A stretch of 64,000 nt of DNA from Streptomyces tardus (GCF_018101125.2 NZ_JAELVF020000001.1:3140703-3204702); one strand, 5' to 3'. Counted from the first letter of the stretch, positions 9,302 through 19,185 are shown. The notes: generated by a model not told the origin, from the sequence alone. Numbers and translations are program-made.

Positions 9302-10163
9302 CCTCGGGCGCCAGCAGCCCGCGGCCGTGTCCGCTGCCCGGCACCACCCGCACCGTCGCGGACGGCATCCGGTCGGTGACCGCGCGGGTGTTCGCGGCCG
9401 GTACGTAGTCGTCCGAGGAGTGCAGCAGCAGCATCGGCGCGGCCTCCTTCGAGGCGTACCGTCCGACGCCGGCGCTGCGCCAGCGCTCGCGGCAGTCCGG
9501 GTCCGACCGCACCGGTCGGCAGCCGACCAGTTCCTCCGCCGCGCCCCGCAGCCGCCGCTGTCGCGGACTGGCGCCCTTGCGCCCGCCGTTGACCCAGGCC
9601 CGGTAGGGCGAGACGACGGGCGAAAGCGCGATGACACCGCGCAGTTTCCCGCGCGCGGCCGGATGGGCGCCGAGGACGGTGGCGACGTGGCCGCCGGCCG
9701 AGGAGCCGAGGGCGACGATTCGGTCGGGATCCACGCCGAGCCGGTCGGCGTTCTCGATCGTCCAGTCCAACACGCGGCGGGCGTCGTCGATCTGGGCGGG
9801 CCAACGGCCGTTGGGGCTCAGTCTGTAACCCGCGTCGAGGACCACGAAGCCGTCGTCGGCCAGGTCGTACGGCAGGCTGCTCCAGGTTCCGCGGTACGAC
9901 CAGTAGCCGCCGTGCAGCAGTATGACGGCGGGCCGGGGCGCGGCCCTGCCGCGGTTCTCGTAGACGGTGACCCGCTGGTCGCGACGGCTGCCGTACTCGT
10001 GGTCGGTGACGTCGGTCTCGCCCGCGGTGCGCGCGTACGGAGCGCCGGCGACGGGGACCGGGAACGAGGCCGCCGGCGGCGCGGCGGAGTGGATCGCGCT
10101 GCCGCCCGGCACCAACGCGACCGTACAGAGAGCCAGCCAGCCCGTTACGCGGCGCACCGCCAC
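9258..10163 (-). CDS. Secreted or lipid-side alpha/beta hydrolase (BD-FAE-like)
   Basis: About 301 residues with an N-terminal hydrophobic segment (about 5-25), then an esterase/lipase core. Visible are the oxyanion H-G-G-Y-W, nucleophile G-S-S-A-G-G, acid in H-S-S-D-D-Y-V-P, and catalytic His in G-S-G-H-G-R-G. This is the pattern of feruloyl/acetyl-esterase-like carboxylesterases; the substrate is unknown. The start is uncertain: GTG 10163 precedes the signal-like segment but has only a weak upstream GGGCG, and the frame stays open to 10490 with Arg-rich, non-protein-like sequence. The 3' end overlaps the convergent gene 8018-9301. Confidence 0.75.
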   Translation of the reverse strand: MAVRRVTGWLALCTVALVPGGSAIHSAAPPAASFPVPVAGAPYARTAGETDVTDHEYGSRRDQRVTVYENRGRAAPRPAVILLHGGYWSYRGTWSSLPYDLADDGFVVLDAGYRLSPNGRWPAQIDDARRVLDWTIENADRLGVDPDRIVALGSSAGGHVATVLGAHPAARGKLRGVIALSPVVSPYRAWVNGGRKGASPRQRRLRGAAEELVGCRPVRSDPDCRERWRSAGVGRYASKEAAPMLLLHSSDDYVPAANTRAVTDRMPSATVRVVPGSGHGRGLLAPEVSAEMVRWAKDRVR

Positions 10164-10604
10164 ATCGTCGCGCCCGCGCCGGCCCCGGCGCGTGCGGGAC
10201 GCGCCATCCGGGTGGCTCCGCCGCGCGGCGCGCGGAGGGGCGTGCGGAGGGGCGTGCGCGCGGGTGCGCAGCAGGCCGCGGGAGCCGCGGCGCGTGTGCG
10301 GGCGGGAGGGCGCCCGGACCGATGCGAGCGCAGAGGCGGGAGTGGGGCGGGGCGTACGACAGCGGCGTCTCCGGTCCCGCCCACGTCCGCGACCATCACC
10401 ACGTCCTCGACTACGGCCACGTCCACGTCCGCGAGTCACGTCCACCGTCACGTCCGCGACTACGGCCCGCATCCACGACCTCGCCACCACGTCCGCCCCA
10501 CGCCACCGCCCACCGCCACCGCCACGACGAGGGGGCGGCGCCGGCCGGTGGTCCCCACCGGGCGGCGCCGCCCCTGTGTTCTGTCGTCCGCCCGGCGGGC
10601 CGGG
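10164..10604. other. Intergenic, low-complexity DNA
   Basis: 441 bp between two minus-strand genes. No credible gene. The middle (about 10380-10520) is rich in degenerate copies of acgtccgcgac and ccacgtcc; the part near 10520-10600 could hold a transcription stop for the other strand but no clean hairpin is seen. Confidence 0.55.
10383..10460. repeat. Degenerate acgtccgcga repeats
   Basis: Copies of acgtccgcgac or a one-base variant start at 10383, 10401, 10425 and 10450 (spacings 18, 24 and 25 bp). Function unknown. Confidence 0.5.
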
Positions 10605-12104
10605 TCAGTGCACCTCGCCGGTCAGCGAGCGCAGCTTGCGGGCGCCGAAAATGAAGGCGACACCCGTCAGTCCGGCGACCACCGCCCACAGCGTGTAGTA
10701 CAGCGAGTCGCCGAGCGGCTCGTTGAGCCTGGTCGCCCAGCCGTTGAGTGCGTTGCCGGTGGCCACCGCGAGGAACCACAGGCCCATGATCTGGCTGATG
10801 AACTCCTTCGGGGCGAGCTTCGTCGACAGCGACAGGCCGACCGGCGACAGGCACATCTCGCCCATCGTCTGGACGCCGTAGACGGCCAGCAGCCAGAAGA
10901 CGGTGACCTTGCCGGTGTCGCTGGCCGCGGCAGCCGCGCCCGCCAGGCCCATCAGTGCGAACGAGCCGCCGATCAGCAGCATTGCCAGTCCGAACTTCAC
11001 CGGGGTGCTGGGCTCGCGGTTGCGCTGCGCGAGCTTGACCCAGAGCGAGGCGAAGATCGGCGCGAGGATGATCACCCAGGCCGGGTTCGCGGACTGGAGC
11101 CAGGATGCCGGGAACTCCCAGCCGCCGATCAGACGGTTCGTCTTCTCGTCGGCGAAGATGTTCAGCAGCGAACCGGACTGGTCGAAGATCATCCAGAACA
11201 GCACTGCCGTCATGAAGAACCAGACGAACGCCACGATCTTCGGGCGCCCCTCGGCCGTCAGCTTGGGGCTGCGGAAGATCACCACGAAGTAGCCGATCGG
11301 CACGACCACGCCCAGTACGGCCAGGGCGTTCACGATGTGCTCGATGTCGTACGTGCCGAGGAGCACGTCGATCAGCAGCGCGCCGGCCGCGACACCGGTC
11401 CACAGCAGCACGCGGTTGAGCGCGCTGCGCTTCTCCGCGTGGGAGGCCGGGTTGGTCGGCTTCAGACCGGCGTCGCCGAGGTGCTTGCCGCCGAGGACGT
11501 ACTGCACGACTGCCAGCGACATGCCGACGCCGGCGAGGCCGAAGCCCAGGTGCCAGTCGACGTGTTCGCCGAGGTAGCCGACCGTCAGCGGAGCGAGCAG
11601 GCCACCGATGTTGATGGCCATGTAGAAGAGGGTGAAGCCGGCGTCCCGGCGGGCGCTCGGCTGGTCCTGGTAGAGATCGCCGACGAGTGCGGAGATGTTG
11701 GGCTTCAGCAGGCCCGTGCCGATGGCGATCAGGCCCAGGCCCAGGAAGAAGACGGCGCTGTGGGGGATCGCCAGGGTGAAGTGGCCGGCCGCGATGACGA
11801 CACCGCCGACCAGGACCGCCTTGCGCGCGCCCCAGAGCCGGTCGGCGACCCAGCCGCCGGGCATCGCGACCATGTACACCACGGCGTTGTAGACGCCGTA
11901 GATCGCGACCGCGGTGGTGTGGTCGATGCCGAGACCGCCGTCGGAGACGGCCGAGTACAGGTAGAGGACGAGCAGGGCGCGCATTCCGTACCAGGAAAAG
12001 CGCTCCCACATCTCCGTCATGAAGAGGGTGGCCATACCGCGGGGGTGGCCGAAGAAGGTCTTCTCGCCCGAGGGGACGGGGTCCTTCGACTGGATGGACG
12101 CCAT
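10605..12104 (-). CDS. POT/PTR family proton-coupled peptide transporter
   Basis: 499 residues and about 12-14 membrane helices. The POT signature E-M-W-E-R-F-S-W-Y-G-M lies near residue 30 in helix 1 and couples proton movement to di/tripeptide uptake; G-G-W-V-A-D-R and N-I-S-A-L-V-G-D-L-Y further support the major facilitator fold. The ATG at 12104 is chosen (AAGGAA 4-5 nt upstream); the ORF could start at 12131. It would bring peptides into the cytoplasm, and a dipeptidase lies at 17911-19107. It stands alone on its strand with the two-component genes divergent upstream. Confidence 0.9.
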   Translation of the reverse strand: MASIQSKDPVPSGEKTFFGHPRGMATLFMTEMWERFSWYGMRALLVLYLYSAVSDGGLGIDHTTAVAIYGVYNAVVYMVAMPGGWVADRLWGARKAVLVGGVVIAAGHFTLAIPHSAVFFLGLGLIAIGTGLLKPNISALVGDLYQDQPSARRDAGFTLFYMAINIGGLLAPLTVGYLGEHVDWHLGFGLAGVGMSLAVVQYVLGGKHLGDAGLKPTNPASHAEKRSALNRVLLWTGVAAGALLIDVLLGTYDIEHIVNALAVLGVVVPIGYFVVIFRSPKLTAEGRPKIVAFVWFFMTAVLFWMIFDQSGSLLNIFADEKTNRLIGGWEFPASWLQSANPAWVIILAPIFASLWVKLAQRNREPSTPVKFGLAMLLIGGSFALMGLAGAAAAASDTGKVTVFWLLAVYGVQTMGEMCLSPVGLSLSTKLAPKEFISQIMGLWFLAVATGNALNGWATRLNEPLGDSLYYTLWAVVAGLTGVAFIFGARKLRSLTGEVH

Positions 12105-12482
12105 GGGGTTCCTTGCTTGTGCGGGACGCACACCGGGAGTGTGGGGAGCGCCCGGACGGTGCGCACGGGTCGCCGGCCGCCGGCCCGTACGCAGCTGATC
12201 ACGCTGGGTCCCGGGCGGCGGGGTCGACGTCCCCGGGAACGGCTACCTGGGGCGCCGTTCACCAATAGGTGCAATCCCCATGAAGCGCCCTCACCCTACG
12301 GCACCCCGACCACGGTTCGAGAAGTGAATGCGCCGTAGATCACAGGTAAAGAAGTTGGTAATGCAGGTCAATCGGAGGCAAAGAAGCGACCTGGCGTGTG
12401 ATTCGTCGGAAGGTGTCCGGTTGTCCACAGCTCCGCGCACACGCTGTCCCCGACCGACCGCGTGAGGTCTACCATCGGGCGC
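12105..12482. other. Divergent regulatory region
   Basis: 378 bp between the peptide transporter and the response regulator. The segment 12310-12400 is less GC-rich than its surroundings and probably holds the transporter promoter; no confident hexamer pair was found. Confidence 0.5.
12470..12475 (+). promoter_or_regulatory. Possible -10 element, leaderless start of response regulator
   Basis: TACCAT followed by 7 nt and the ATG at 12483, with no ribosome binding site between. Confidence 0.35.
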
Positions 12483-13160
12483 ATGACCCGAGTACTGCTC
12501 GCTGAGGATGACGCCTCCATCTCGGAACCCCTGGCTCGTGCGCTGCGGCGCGAGGGGTACGACGTCGAGGTCAGGGAGGACGGGCCCGGAGCGCTGGACG
12601 CGGGCCTGCGCGGCGAGGTCGATCTCGTGGTGCTGGACCTCGGACTGCCGGGGATGGACGGTCTGGAGGTGTGCCGCCGGCTGCGCAACGGCGGCTGCGG
12701 ATTCCCCGTGCTGGTGCTCACCGCCCGGGCCGACGAGGTCGACACCGTCGTGGGGCTGGACGCCGGCGCGGACGACTACGTCACCAAGCCCTTCCGGCTC
12801 GCCGAGCTGCTGGCCCGGGTCCGAGCCCTGCTGCGGCGCGGCACGGTCGAGCCCGTGGTGCCGCCGGCGACGCACGGGGTGCGGATCGACGTGGACAGCC
12901 ATCGGGCCTGGATGGGCGAGGAGGAACTCCAGCTCACCGCCAAGGAGTTCGACCTGCTGCGGGTGCTGGTGCGAGACGCCGGCCGGGTCGTGACCAGAGA
13001 TCAGCTGATGCGGGAGGTCTGGGACACCACCTGGTGGTCCTCGACCAAGACCCTGGACATGCACATCTCCTGGCTCCGCAAGAAGCTCGGGGACGACGCC
13101 GCCAACCCGCGCTACATCGCCACCGTCCGCGGAGTGGGTTTCCGCTTCGAGAAGAGCTGA
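12483..13160 (+). CDS. OmpR-family two-component response regulator
   Basis: 225 residues. The receiver domain (about 1-115) has acidic pocket E-D-D at 8-10, phosphoacceptor Asp52 (L-V-V-L-D-L-G-L-P-G) and the V-T-K-P-F lysine. The winged-helix domain (about 130-222) has the recognition helix region S-S-T-K-T-L-D-M-H-I-S-W-L-R-K-K-L and C-terminal wing Y-I-A-T-V-R-G-V-G-F-R-F. The start at 12483 is the first Met of the receiver; an in-frame ATG at 12462 would add seven residues. The cognate kinase follows 57 bp downstream. Targets are not evident from the sequence. Confidence 0.93.
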   Translation: MTRVLLAEDDASISEPLARALRREGYDVEVREDGPGALDAGLRGEVDLVVLDLGLPGMDGLEVCRRLRNGGCGFPVLVLTARADEVDTVVGLDAGADDYVTKPFRLAELLARVRALLRRGTVEPVVPPATHGVRIDVDSHRAWMGEEELQLTAKEFDLLRVLVRDAGRVVTRDQLMREVWDTTWWSSTKTLDMHISWLRKKLGDDAANPRYIATVRGVGFRFEKS

Positions 13161-13217
13161 CGTCCGGGCAGCGGAGCAGCCCCGCCCGGGACCGACCCGA
13201 ATCGAGACCCAGCCGCC

Positions 13218-14471
13218 ATGCGCCGCCGACTGATCAACTCCACGCTCGCCGTGGTGCTCTTCGTGATCACCGTCTTCAGCGTCTCGCTCGTCGTCGTCGA
13301 GACGCAGGCCATCGAGCGCAACGCCCACGAGAGCGCGCAGTCGGACGCCGGGCGGATAGTCGCGGTCGTCGAGGCGCGGATCGCCGCGGGCGAGAGCGTC
13401 ACCGCGGAGGCGATGCGCAGCGCCGTGCCCTCCGACCGCTATGTGAGCATCCAGCTCCCCGGCCAGGGTGCCTTCGCTCTTGGGGACAAGCCGGACGACG
13501 GCGTGATCGAGGCCGCCGAGACCGGTTCGCACGGTGAGCGGGTCACCGTCCAGCAGTCAAGGAGTGTGGTGACGGACGAGGTCGGCCGCATCCTGGTCAT
13601 CGTGCTGGCGGTAGGTCTGATCACGGTGGCGATCGCGGTGCTGCTGGCGGTCGGCCAGGCGCGGAAGGTCTCCGCGCCGCTCACCGATCTCGCCGAGACC
13701 GCAGAGCGTCTCGGTTCGGGCGACCCCCGCCCCCGGCACCGGCGCTACGGCGTCCCCGAGCTCGACCGCGTCGCCGATGTGCTGGCCGCCAGCGCGGAGC
13801 GCATCGGCCGGATGCTCACCGCCGAGCGCCGGCTGGCCGCGGACGCCTCCCACCAGCTCCGTACGCCGCTGACCGCGCTGTCGATGCGGCTGGAGGAGAT
13901 CATCGAGACTGCCGACAGCGAGCCGGAGACGGTCAAGGAGGAGGCGACCGTCGCGCTCGCCCAGGTGGAGCGGTTGACGGACGTGGTGGAGCGGCTGCTC
14001 ACCAATTCGCGGGACCGCCGCTCGGACTCCGCGATCACCTTCGATCTGGACGAGGTCGTGCTCCAGCAGGTGGAGGAGTGGCGGGCCGCCTACCGCAGCT
14101 CGGGCCGGGCGGTGGTGCACTCCGGCAGACCGGGGCTGCAGGCCGTCGGCACGCCCGGCGCCGTCGCCACGGTGCTGGCGACCCTGATGGAGAACGCACT
14201 GATGCACGGGGACGGCACGGTGGCGCTGCGCACCCGCATCGCCGGCAACCAGGTCGTCGTCGAGGTGTCCGACGAGGGGCCGGGCGTCGCGCCGGAGCTG
14301 GGGTCCCGGGTCTTCGAACGCACCGTCTCCGGTCGGAACTCCACCGGCCTCGGCCTCGCGGTCGCCAGGGACCTGGCGGAGGCGGACGGCGGGCGGCTGG
14401 AGCTACTTCAGCAGCATCCGCCGGTTTTCGCGCTTTTCCTCAGCGGAGAGGCCGAGGAGCCGGCCGGCTGA
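13218..14471 (+). CDS. Two-component sensor histidine kinase
   Basis: 417 residues: TM1 (about 7-27), a short extracellular sensor of about 95 residues, TM2 (about 124-147), HAMP linker, a HisKA dimerisation domain with phospho-accepting His212 in D-A-S-H-Q-L-R-T-P-L, and an HATPase domain with N box (L-M-E-N-A-L-M-H), G1 (D-E-G-P-G-V) and G2 (G-L-G-L-A-V-A). It should phosphorylate the response regulator encoded just upstream. The short sensor suggests sensing of membrane or envelope state rather than a large ligand. Its last 69 bp overlap the convergent GtrA-family gene. Confidence 0.92.
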   Translation: MRRRLINSTLAVVLFVITVFSVSLVVVETQAIERNAHESAQSDAGRIVAVVEARIAAGESVTAEAMRSAVPSDRYVSIQLPGQGAFALGDKPDDGVIEAAETGSHGERVTVQQSRSVVTDEVGRILVIVLAVGLITVAIAVLLAVGQARKVSAPLTDLAETAERLGSGDPRPRHRRYGVPELDRVADVLAASAERIGRMLTAERRLAADASHQLRTPLTALSMRLEEIIETADSEPETVKEEATVALAQVERLTDVVERLLTNSRDRRSDSAITFDLDEVVLQQVEEWRAAYRSSGRAVVHSGRPGLQAVGTPGAVATVLATLMENALMHGDGTVALRTRIAGNQVVVEVSDEGPGVAPELGSRVFERTVSGRNSTGLGLAVARDLAEADGGRLELLQQHPPVFALFLSGEAEEPAG

Positions 14472-14912
14472 GGAGTCGGGGTCGGTGCGGAAGACCCAGG
14501 TGCGGAAGGACCAGAAGCGGAAGATCGAGGCGAGACCGAGGCCGATCACGTTCTTGGCGATGTTGTCCGCCAGCGGCGAGGTGAAGCCGAAGCCGTAGTG
14601 GGACAGTGCGAGGACGCCGTTCTCGATGGCCATCCCGAAGCCGCTGAAGACCATGAAGAGCGTGACTTCCCGGCGCACCCGGCTCTTGTCGCTGTCCTGG
14701 TAGGTCCAGTAGCGGTGGCCGACGTAGTTGCAGCAGATCGCGGCGAAGGTGGCGATGACACCGGAGCGCACGGACGCCAACTCGAAGGTGCGCAGACACA
14801 GGTTGAAGACGACGACGTTCACCAGAAAGCCGAAAGCTCCCACGGTGCCGAATTTGCCCAGCTCGCCGGCGAGCTGCCGCAGCCTGGAGCTCAGCGTGCG
14901 CTTTTCACCCAT
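14403..14912 (-). CDS. GtrA-family membrane protein
   Basis: 169 residues with four membrane helices. GtrA proteins are flippases or accessory proteins for polyprenyl-phosphate sugars used in glycosylating cell-surface polymers. Family features are F-G-T-V-G-A-F-G-F-L-V-N in helix 1, N-Y-V-G-H-R-Y-W-T-Y-Q between helices, and F-R-F-W-S-F-R-T-W-V-F at the end. The start at ATG 14912 keeps only the conserved part; ATG 15026 would add 38 poorly conserved hydrophilic residues, and neither has a good Shine-Dalgarno. It is divergent from purK and converges on the histidine kinase gene with a 69-bp overlap. Confidence 0.85.
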   Translation of the reverse strand: MGEKRTLSSRLRQLAGELGKFGTVGAFGFLVNVVVFNLCLRTFELASVRSGVIATFAAICCNYVGHRYWTYQDSDKSRVRREVTLFMVFSGFGMAIENGVLALSHYGFGFTSPLADNIAKNVIGLGLASIFRFWSFRTWVFRTDPDSSAGRLLGLSAEEKRENRRMLLK

Positions 14913-15049
14913 AGTGATGTTCTTCGCCCCGTTCGGTTGGGTGGTGCGGTCGGTCCTCGGGTCGTGCCGGTCGTACGGGGGCTCCCCCGGGTCTTCTCCG
15001 AATCCCACCGCAGTCCGCTCCCTCATGCTAACCACGACCGGGCGACCCG

Positions 15050-15055
15050 TACTCT
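15050..15055 (+). promoter_or_regulatory. Possible -10 element, leaderless purK
   Basis: TACTCT followed by 6 nt and the GTG at 15062, with no ribosome binding site. Confidence 0.4.
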
Positions 15056-15061
15056 GGGACA

Positions 15062-16201
15062 GTGACGTACCCGGTAGTCGGCATGGTCGGTGGCGGTCAG
15101 CTCGCCCGTATGACCCACGAGGCGGGCATCCCCCTCGGCATCAGATTCAGGCTTCTCAGTGATACCCCGGTGGAGTCGGCCGCTCAGGTCGTCGGTGACG
15201 TCGTCGTCGGCGACTACCGCGACCTGAACACGCTGCGTGAGTTCGCCCGCGGTTGCGACGTGATCACCTTCGATCACGAGCACGTCCCGGGCGACCATCT
15301 GCGTGCCCTTCTGGAGGACGGGATCGCGGTCCGGCCCGGCCCGGACGCGCTGCGGTTCGCCCAGGACAAGGGGGAGATGCGGCAGCGTCTGCACGCGCTC
15401 GGCGTGCCCTGCCCGCGCCATCGGCCGGTCGCCGATCCGGCCGACGTCTCCGCGTTCGCGGCCGAGGGCGAGGGCTTCCCCGTCGTGCTCAAGACCGTGC
15501 GCGGCGGCTACGACGGCAAGGGCGTGTGGGTGGTGCGCTCCGAGTCGGAGGCCGCCGACCCCTTCCGCGCAGGGGTGCCGGTGCTGGCCGAGGAGAAGGT
15601 CGACTTCGTACGGGAGCTGGCGGCGAACGTCGTACGGTCCCCGCACGGCCAGGCGGTCGCCTATCCGGTCGTGGAGTCCGTGCAGGTGGACGGCGTCTGC
15701 GACACCGTGATCGCGCCCGCGCCCGAGCTGCCCGCCGAACGCGCCGTGGCGGCGCAGGAGCTCGCGCTGCGCATCGCCGAGGAGCTGGGCGTGGTCGGCC
15801 ACCTCGCGGTGGAGCTGTTCGAGACCCGGGACGGCCGTGTCCTGGTCAACGAGCTGGCGATGCGTCCGCACAACTCCGGCCACTGGACCCAGGACGGCGC
15901 GGTCACCTCGCAGTTCGCCAACCATCTGCGGGCTGTGCTCGACCTGCCGCTCGGCGACCCGCGTCCCCGCGCCCGCTGGACGGTCATGGCCAACGTCCTC
16001 GGCGGCGACTACCCGGACATGTACAGCGCGTACCTGCACTGCATGGCCCGCGACCCGCAGCTGAAGATCCACATGTACGGCAAGGACGTCAAACCCGGTC
16101 GCAAGGTCGGGCACGTCAACACCTGCGGCGAGGACCTCGCGGACGTACGCGCCCGCGCCCGGCACGCCGCCGACTATCTCCGAGGGACGATCACCGAATG
16201 A
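15062..16201 (+). CDS. purK: N5-carboxyaminoimidazole ribonucleotide synthase
   Basis: 379 residues, ATP-grasp fold. Converts aminoimidazole ribonucleotide, bicarbonate and ATP to N5-CAIR in de novo purine synthesis. Visible are the N-terminal [11 protein letters not shown] loop, the ATP-grasp segment [15 protein letters not shown] and the C-terminal [12 protein letters not shown]. Starts with GTG at 15062, probably leaderless. Its stop overlaps the purE start (ATGA), so the two consecutive enzymes are translationally coupled. Confidence 0.95.
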   Translation: MTYPVVGMVGGGQLARMTHEAGIPLGIRFRLLSDTPVESAAQVVGDVVVGDYRDLNTLREFARGCDVITFDHEHVPGDHLRALLEDGIAVRPGPDALRFAQDKGEMRQRLHALGVPCPRHRPVADPADVSAFAAEGEGFPVVLKTVRGGYDGKGVWVVRSESEAADPFRAGVPVLAEEKVDFVRELAANVVRSPHGQAVAYPVVESVQVDGVCDTVIAPAPELPAERAVAAQELALRIAEELGVVGHLAVELFETRDGRVLVNELAMRPHNSGHWTQDGAVTSQFANHLRAVLDLPLGDPRPRARWTVMANVLGGDYPDMYSAYLHCMARDPQLKIHMYGKDVKPGRKVGHVNTCGEDLADVRARARHAADYLRGTITE

Positions 16202-16728
16202 GCCCCGCACCACTGGTCGGCATCGTCATGGGTTCCGACTCCGACTGGCCCGTGATGGAAGCCGCCGCCAAGGCGCTCGACGAGTTCGAGATCCCGCACG
16301 AGGTCGATGTCGTCTCCGCGCACCGGATGCCGCGCGAGATGATCGCCTACGGCGAGCAGGCCGCCGAGCACGGAATCAGAGTGGTCATCGCCGGCGCCGG
16401 GGGCGCGGCCCATCTGCCGGGCATGCTCGCCTCGGTGACGCCGCTGCCGGTGATCGGTGTACCGGTGCCGCTGAAGCACCTGGACGGAATGGACTCGCTG
16501 CTGTCGATCGTCCAGATGCCGGCCGGCGTCCCTGTCGCCACGGTGTCGGTCGGCGGCGCGCGCAACGCGGGACTTCTCGCCGCGCGCATCCTGGGCACCG
16601 AGGACGCCGGACTGCGGGAGCGCATGCGGCAGTTCCAGGACGAGTTGAACGAGCAGGCGACCGAGAAGGGCAAGCGGCTGCGGAACAAGGTCGCCGCGGG
16701 CCAGGCGGGCTTCGGCTTCGGCGGCTGA
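16198..16728 (+). CDS. purE: N5-carboxyaminoimidazole ribonucleotide mutase
   Basis: 176 residues. Converts N5-CAIR to CAIR, the step after PurK. The PurE core is complete: [12 protein letters not shown] at the start, S-A-H-R-M-P with the catalytic His, [12 protein letters not shown] and [15 protein letters not shown]. Overlaps the end of purK by 4 bp (ATGA) and is followed by a strong terminator at 16767-16802, so purKE is a two-gene operon. Confidence 0.96.
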   Translation: MSPAPLVGIVMGSDSDWPVMEAAAKALDEFEIPHEVDVVSAHRMPREMIAYGEQAAEHGIRVVIAGAGGAAHLPGMLASVTPLPVIGVPVPLKHLDGMDSLLSIVQMPAGVPVATVSVGGARNAGLLAARILGTEDAGLRERMRQFQDELNEQATEKGKRLRNKVAAGQAGFGFGG

Positions 16729-16766
16729 GCACGGGCCGGGCCCCGATCCCGGCGAAGCCGCGCAGC

Positions 16767-16802
16767 GGGCCCTGCCTCCCGAGTGGTTCGGGGGCAGGGC
16801 CC
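16767..16802 (+). terminator. Terminator of purKE
   Basis: gggccctgcc ... ggcagggccc with additional inner pairing (cccga/tcggg) and followed by gttcgttt; a long stable stem 38 bp after purE. It may also serve the convergent lipase gene. Confidence 0.85.
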
Positions 16803-16870
16803 GTTCGTTTCGACCGTGCGGCCCGCCGTGCCGGGCGCGGGCGGTGGGCCGGGGGACAGCGGCTCAGAGG

Positions 16871-17548
16871 TCAGCGGACCACGTCGCGCACTGCGTCGAT
16901 GACGCCGCCGTTGGAGATCATCCCGATGTGGCCCAGGCAGGAGGTCTCGCGGTTGTCGGCGCCGTCGAGGACCGTGCTGGAGATCGGGTTGATGATCAGA
17001 TCGCAGGGCGAGCGGAAGGTCGTGTAGTTGACGCCGCCGGGGGTGGGGTCGCCCGCGTTGAGCTTGTTCAGGAAGTCCGAACCCGCCTTCATCTCCTGGC
17101 AGGAGGTGATGAGGAGATCGCAGAAGCCGGCCACCGCGGTGCCGTGGTTCGGTCCGCCGATCGAGACCCAGTCGTCCACGCGGTCGGCGCCGCCGAGCTC
17201 CTTGATGTAGTGGCGCGAGGAGAGACCGCCCATGGAGTGGGTGACGATGTCGACCTTCGCGGCGCCGGTACTGTCCAGCACGTCGGAGATGAAGCCCGAG
17301 AGGTTCTGCGCGGTCGTGCCGTTGGAGCGGAACGAGTTGTAGCCGAAGACGTGGAGACGGTCGTCCGCGTAGCCGTTGGCGCGGAAGTTGTCGGTCATCG
17401 CCGAGAACTGGTCGCCCTTGCCGCTGAATCCGTGCACGAAGACCACCGGGTCGGGCTCGGCGGCGTTCGCGGTGGTCGAGGTGACGGGGACGAGGAGGGC
17501 CGCACCGATCACGGTCGCGAGGCCGGGCAGGACATGACGCAGGCGCAT
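16871..17548 (-). CDS. Secreted lipase/esterase, alpha/beta hydrolase
   Basis: 225 residues with a Sec signal peptide ending A-N-A-A near residue 30. The core carries oxyanion loop V-F-V-H-G-F, nucleophile Ser105 in T-H-S-M-G-G, an Asp in the Cys-flanked segment S-P-C-D-L-I-I, and a late His in C-L-G-H-I-G-M. This matches Streptomyces/Bacillus-type small extracellular triacylglycerol lipases, probably with two disulfides (four Cys). Start supported by AGGAG 6 nt upstream. Convergent with purE. Confidence 0.87.
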   Translation of the reverse strand: MRLRHVLPGLATVIGAALLVPVTSTTANAAEPDPVVFVHGFSGKGDQFSAMTDNFRANGYADDRLHVFGYNSFRSNGTTAQNLSGFISDVLDSTGAAKVDIVTHSMGGLSSRHYIKELGGADRVDDWVSIGGPNHGTAVAGFCDLLITSCQEMKAGSDFLNKLNAGDPTPGGVNYTTFRSPCDLIINPISSTVLDGADNRETSCLGHIGMISNGGVIDAVRDVVR

Positions 17549-17910
17549 CTGAACTCCTGTGTGCCTGGGCAGCGTTGTGTGCGCTGCCGGGTGGGGGTCA
17601 GCGGGAGCAGGGAGCGCGCATCCCGTGAGGCCGGAAGCAGGCCAGTGCCTCCGCCACCGTTAGATTACTCACACGTAGCAGGGCGTTCACATCACGGAAA
17701 CGTCACGGTGTCGGGGTGGTGTCGTGGTGGTGTCGGGGTTTTCCGCGCGCCGCTCTGTCCGTACGCCACCGCCGCGCACTCCGCGCGCCGGTCGTCAACT
17801 CCCGTACGCCCGTACGGCCGGGCCGGGGACTTGGCATGATGGCGCGGACAACCAGGACGTACGGCGGCGTGGGCACCAGCGACCACGCCCGGCGCGTGTG
17901 CGGAGGCGCA
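17549..17910. other. Divergent intergenic region
   Basis: 362 bp between the lipase and dipeptidase starts. It includes an AT-richer patch at 17660-17675 (taatct on the minus strand could be the lipase -10) and the 16-mer atcacggaaacgtcac at 17691-17706, which recurs upstream of another secreted-protein gene. Confidence 0.5.
17691..17706 (-). promoter_or_regulatory. Shared 16-mer gtgacgtttccgtgat, copy 1
   Basis: Read on the minus strand, about 143 bp upstream of the secreted lipase gene. An exact copy lies at 21179-21194. It contains the direct repeat gtga-N7-gtga. Confidence 0.4.
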
Positions 17911-19107
17911 GTGGCAGACAGAAGCGAACACCTGGCGACCGCGAGGGAGTTGCTCGCCGAGCACCCGGTCGTCGACGGGCACAACGATCTGCCGTGGGCG
18001 CTGCGCGAGCAGGTCCGCTACGACCTCGACAGGCGGGACGTCGCCACCGACCAGTCCGCCCATCTCCACACCGACATCCCGCGGCTGCGTCAGGGCGGCG
18101 TCGGCGCGCAGTTCTGGTCGGTGTACGTGCGCACCGATCTGACCGGGGACGCCGCCGTCAGCTCCTGCCTGGAGCAGATCGACGTCGTGCGCCGGCTGGC
18201 CGCCCGCTACCCCGCCGACCTCGAACTCGCCTTCTCCGCACAGGAGATGGAGGACGTACGGGCACGCGGCCGGATCGCCTCCCTGATGGGCGCCGAGGGC
18301 GGCCACTCCATCAACAACTCCCTCGCCACGCTCCGCGCGCTGCACCGGCTGGGTGTCCGCTACATGACGCTCACCCACAACGACACCATCGACTGGGCGG
18401 ATTCGGCCACCGACGACCCCCGGCACGACGGCCTGACCGCCTTCGGCGAGGAGGTCGTGCGCGAGATGAACCGCTGCGGCATGCTCGTCGACCTCTCACA
18501 CGTCGCACCCGCCACCATGCACGACGCGCTCCGGGTCACCGAGGCGCCGGTGATCTTCTCGCACTCCTCCTCCCGAGCAGTCTGCGACCACCCGCGCAAC
18601 ATCCCCGACGACGTGCTCGCCCAGCTCCCGGCCAACGGGGGCGTGGCGATGGCGACCTTCGTGCCGAAGTTCATCCTCCCCGCGGCGGTGGAGTGGACGC
18701 GCAGCGCCGACGAGAACATGCGCGCCAACGGGCTCCACCATCTCGACGGCACCGAGGAGGGCATGCGGGTGCAGCGGGCCTTCGAGGAGGCCAACCCCCG
18801 CCCCCGCGCGAACGCGGCCACCGTCGCCGACCATCTGGACCACATGCGCGAGGTCGCCGGAATCGACCACCTCGGCCTCGGCGGCGACTTCGACGGCACC
18901 GCCTTCCTGCCCGACGGACTCGACAGCGTGGCCGGCTATCCGAACCTCGTCGCCGAACTGCTCGCCCGCAAGTGGTCCCCGGCCGATCTGGCCAAGCTCA
19001 CCTGGCACAACGCCGTACGGGTCCTGCGCGACGCGGAGTCGGCCGCCCGCGAGGTGCAGTCCCGGCGGGAGCCGTCCATCGCCACGATCGACCAACTCGA
19101 CCGCTGA
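17911..19107 (+). CDS. Membrane dipeptidase (renal dipeptidase, peptidase M19)
   Basis: 398 residues. Zinc-dependent hydrolysis of dipeptides, some homologues also accepting D-amino acids or beta-lactams. Metal-site motifs are visible: H24-x-D26 in V-D-G-H-N-D-L-P-W, the bridging Glu in M-G-A-E-G-G-H, and His residues in [22 protein letters not shown] is the C-terminal acid segment. The GTG at 17911 has GGAGG upstream; the longer frame to 17716 is Arg-rich and not protein-like. No signal peptide is seen, so probably cytoplasmic, where it could process peptides imported by the POT transporter. Confidence 0.9.
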   Translation: MADRSEHLATARELLAEHPVVDGHNDLPWALREQVRYDLDRRDVATDQSAHLHTDIPRLRQGGVGAQFWSVYVRTDLTGDAAVSSCLEQIDVVRRLAARYPADLELAFSAQEMEDVRARGRIASLMGAEGGHSINNSLATLRALHRLGVRYMTLTHNDTIDWADSATDDPRHDGLTAFGEEVVREMNRCGMLVDLSHVAPATMHDALRVTEAPVIFSHSSSRAVCDHPRNIPDDVLAQLPANGGVAMATFVPKFILPAAVEWTRSADENMRANGLHHLDGTEEGMRVQRAFEEANPRPRANAATVADHLDHMREVAGIDHLGLGGDFDGTAFLPDGLDSVAGYPNLVAELLARKWSPADLAKLTWHNAVRVLRDAESAAREVQSRREPSIATIDQLDR

Positions 19108-19185
19108 GCAAGGGGCCCGGCCGCGTCCGTGCTCGTGCCCGTGCGTGGCCAGGCCCGCCCGGGTTCCGGGCCGAGCGGGCCTGGC

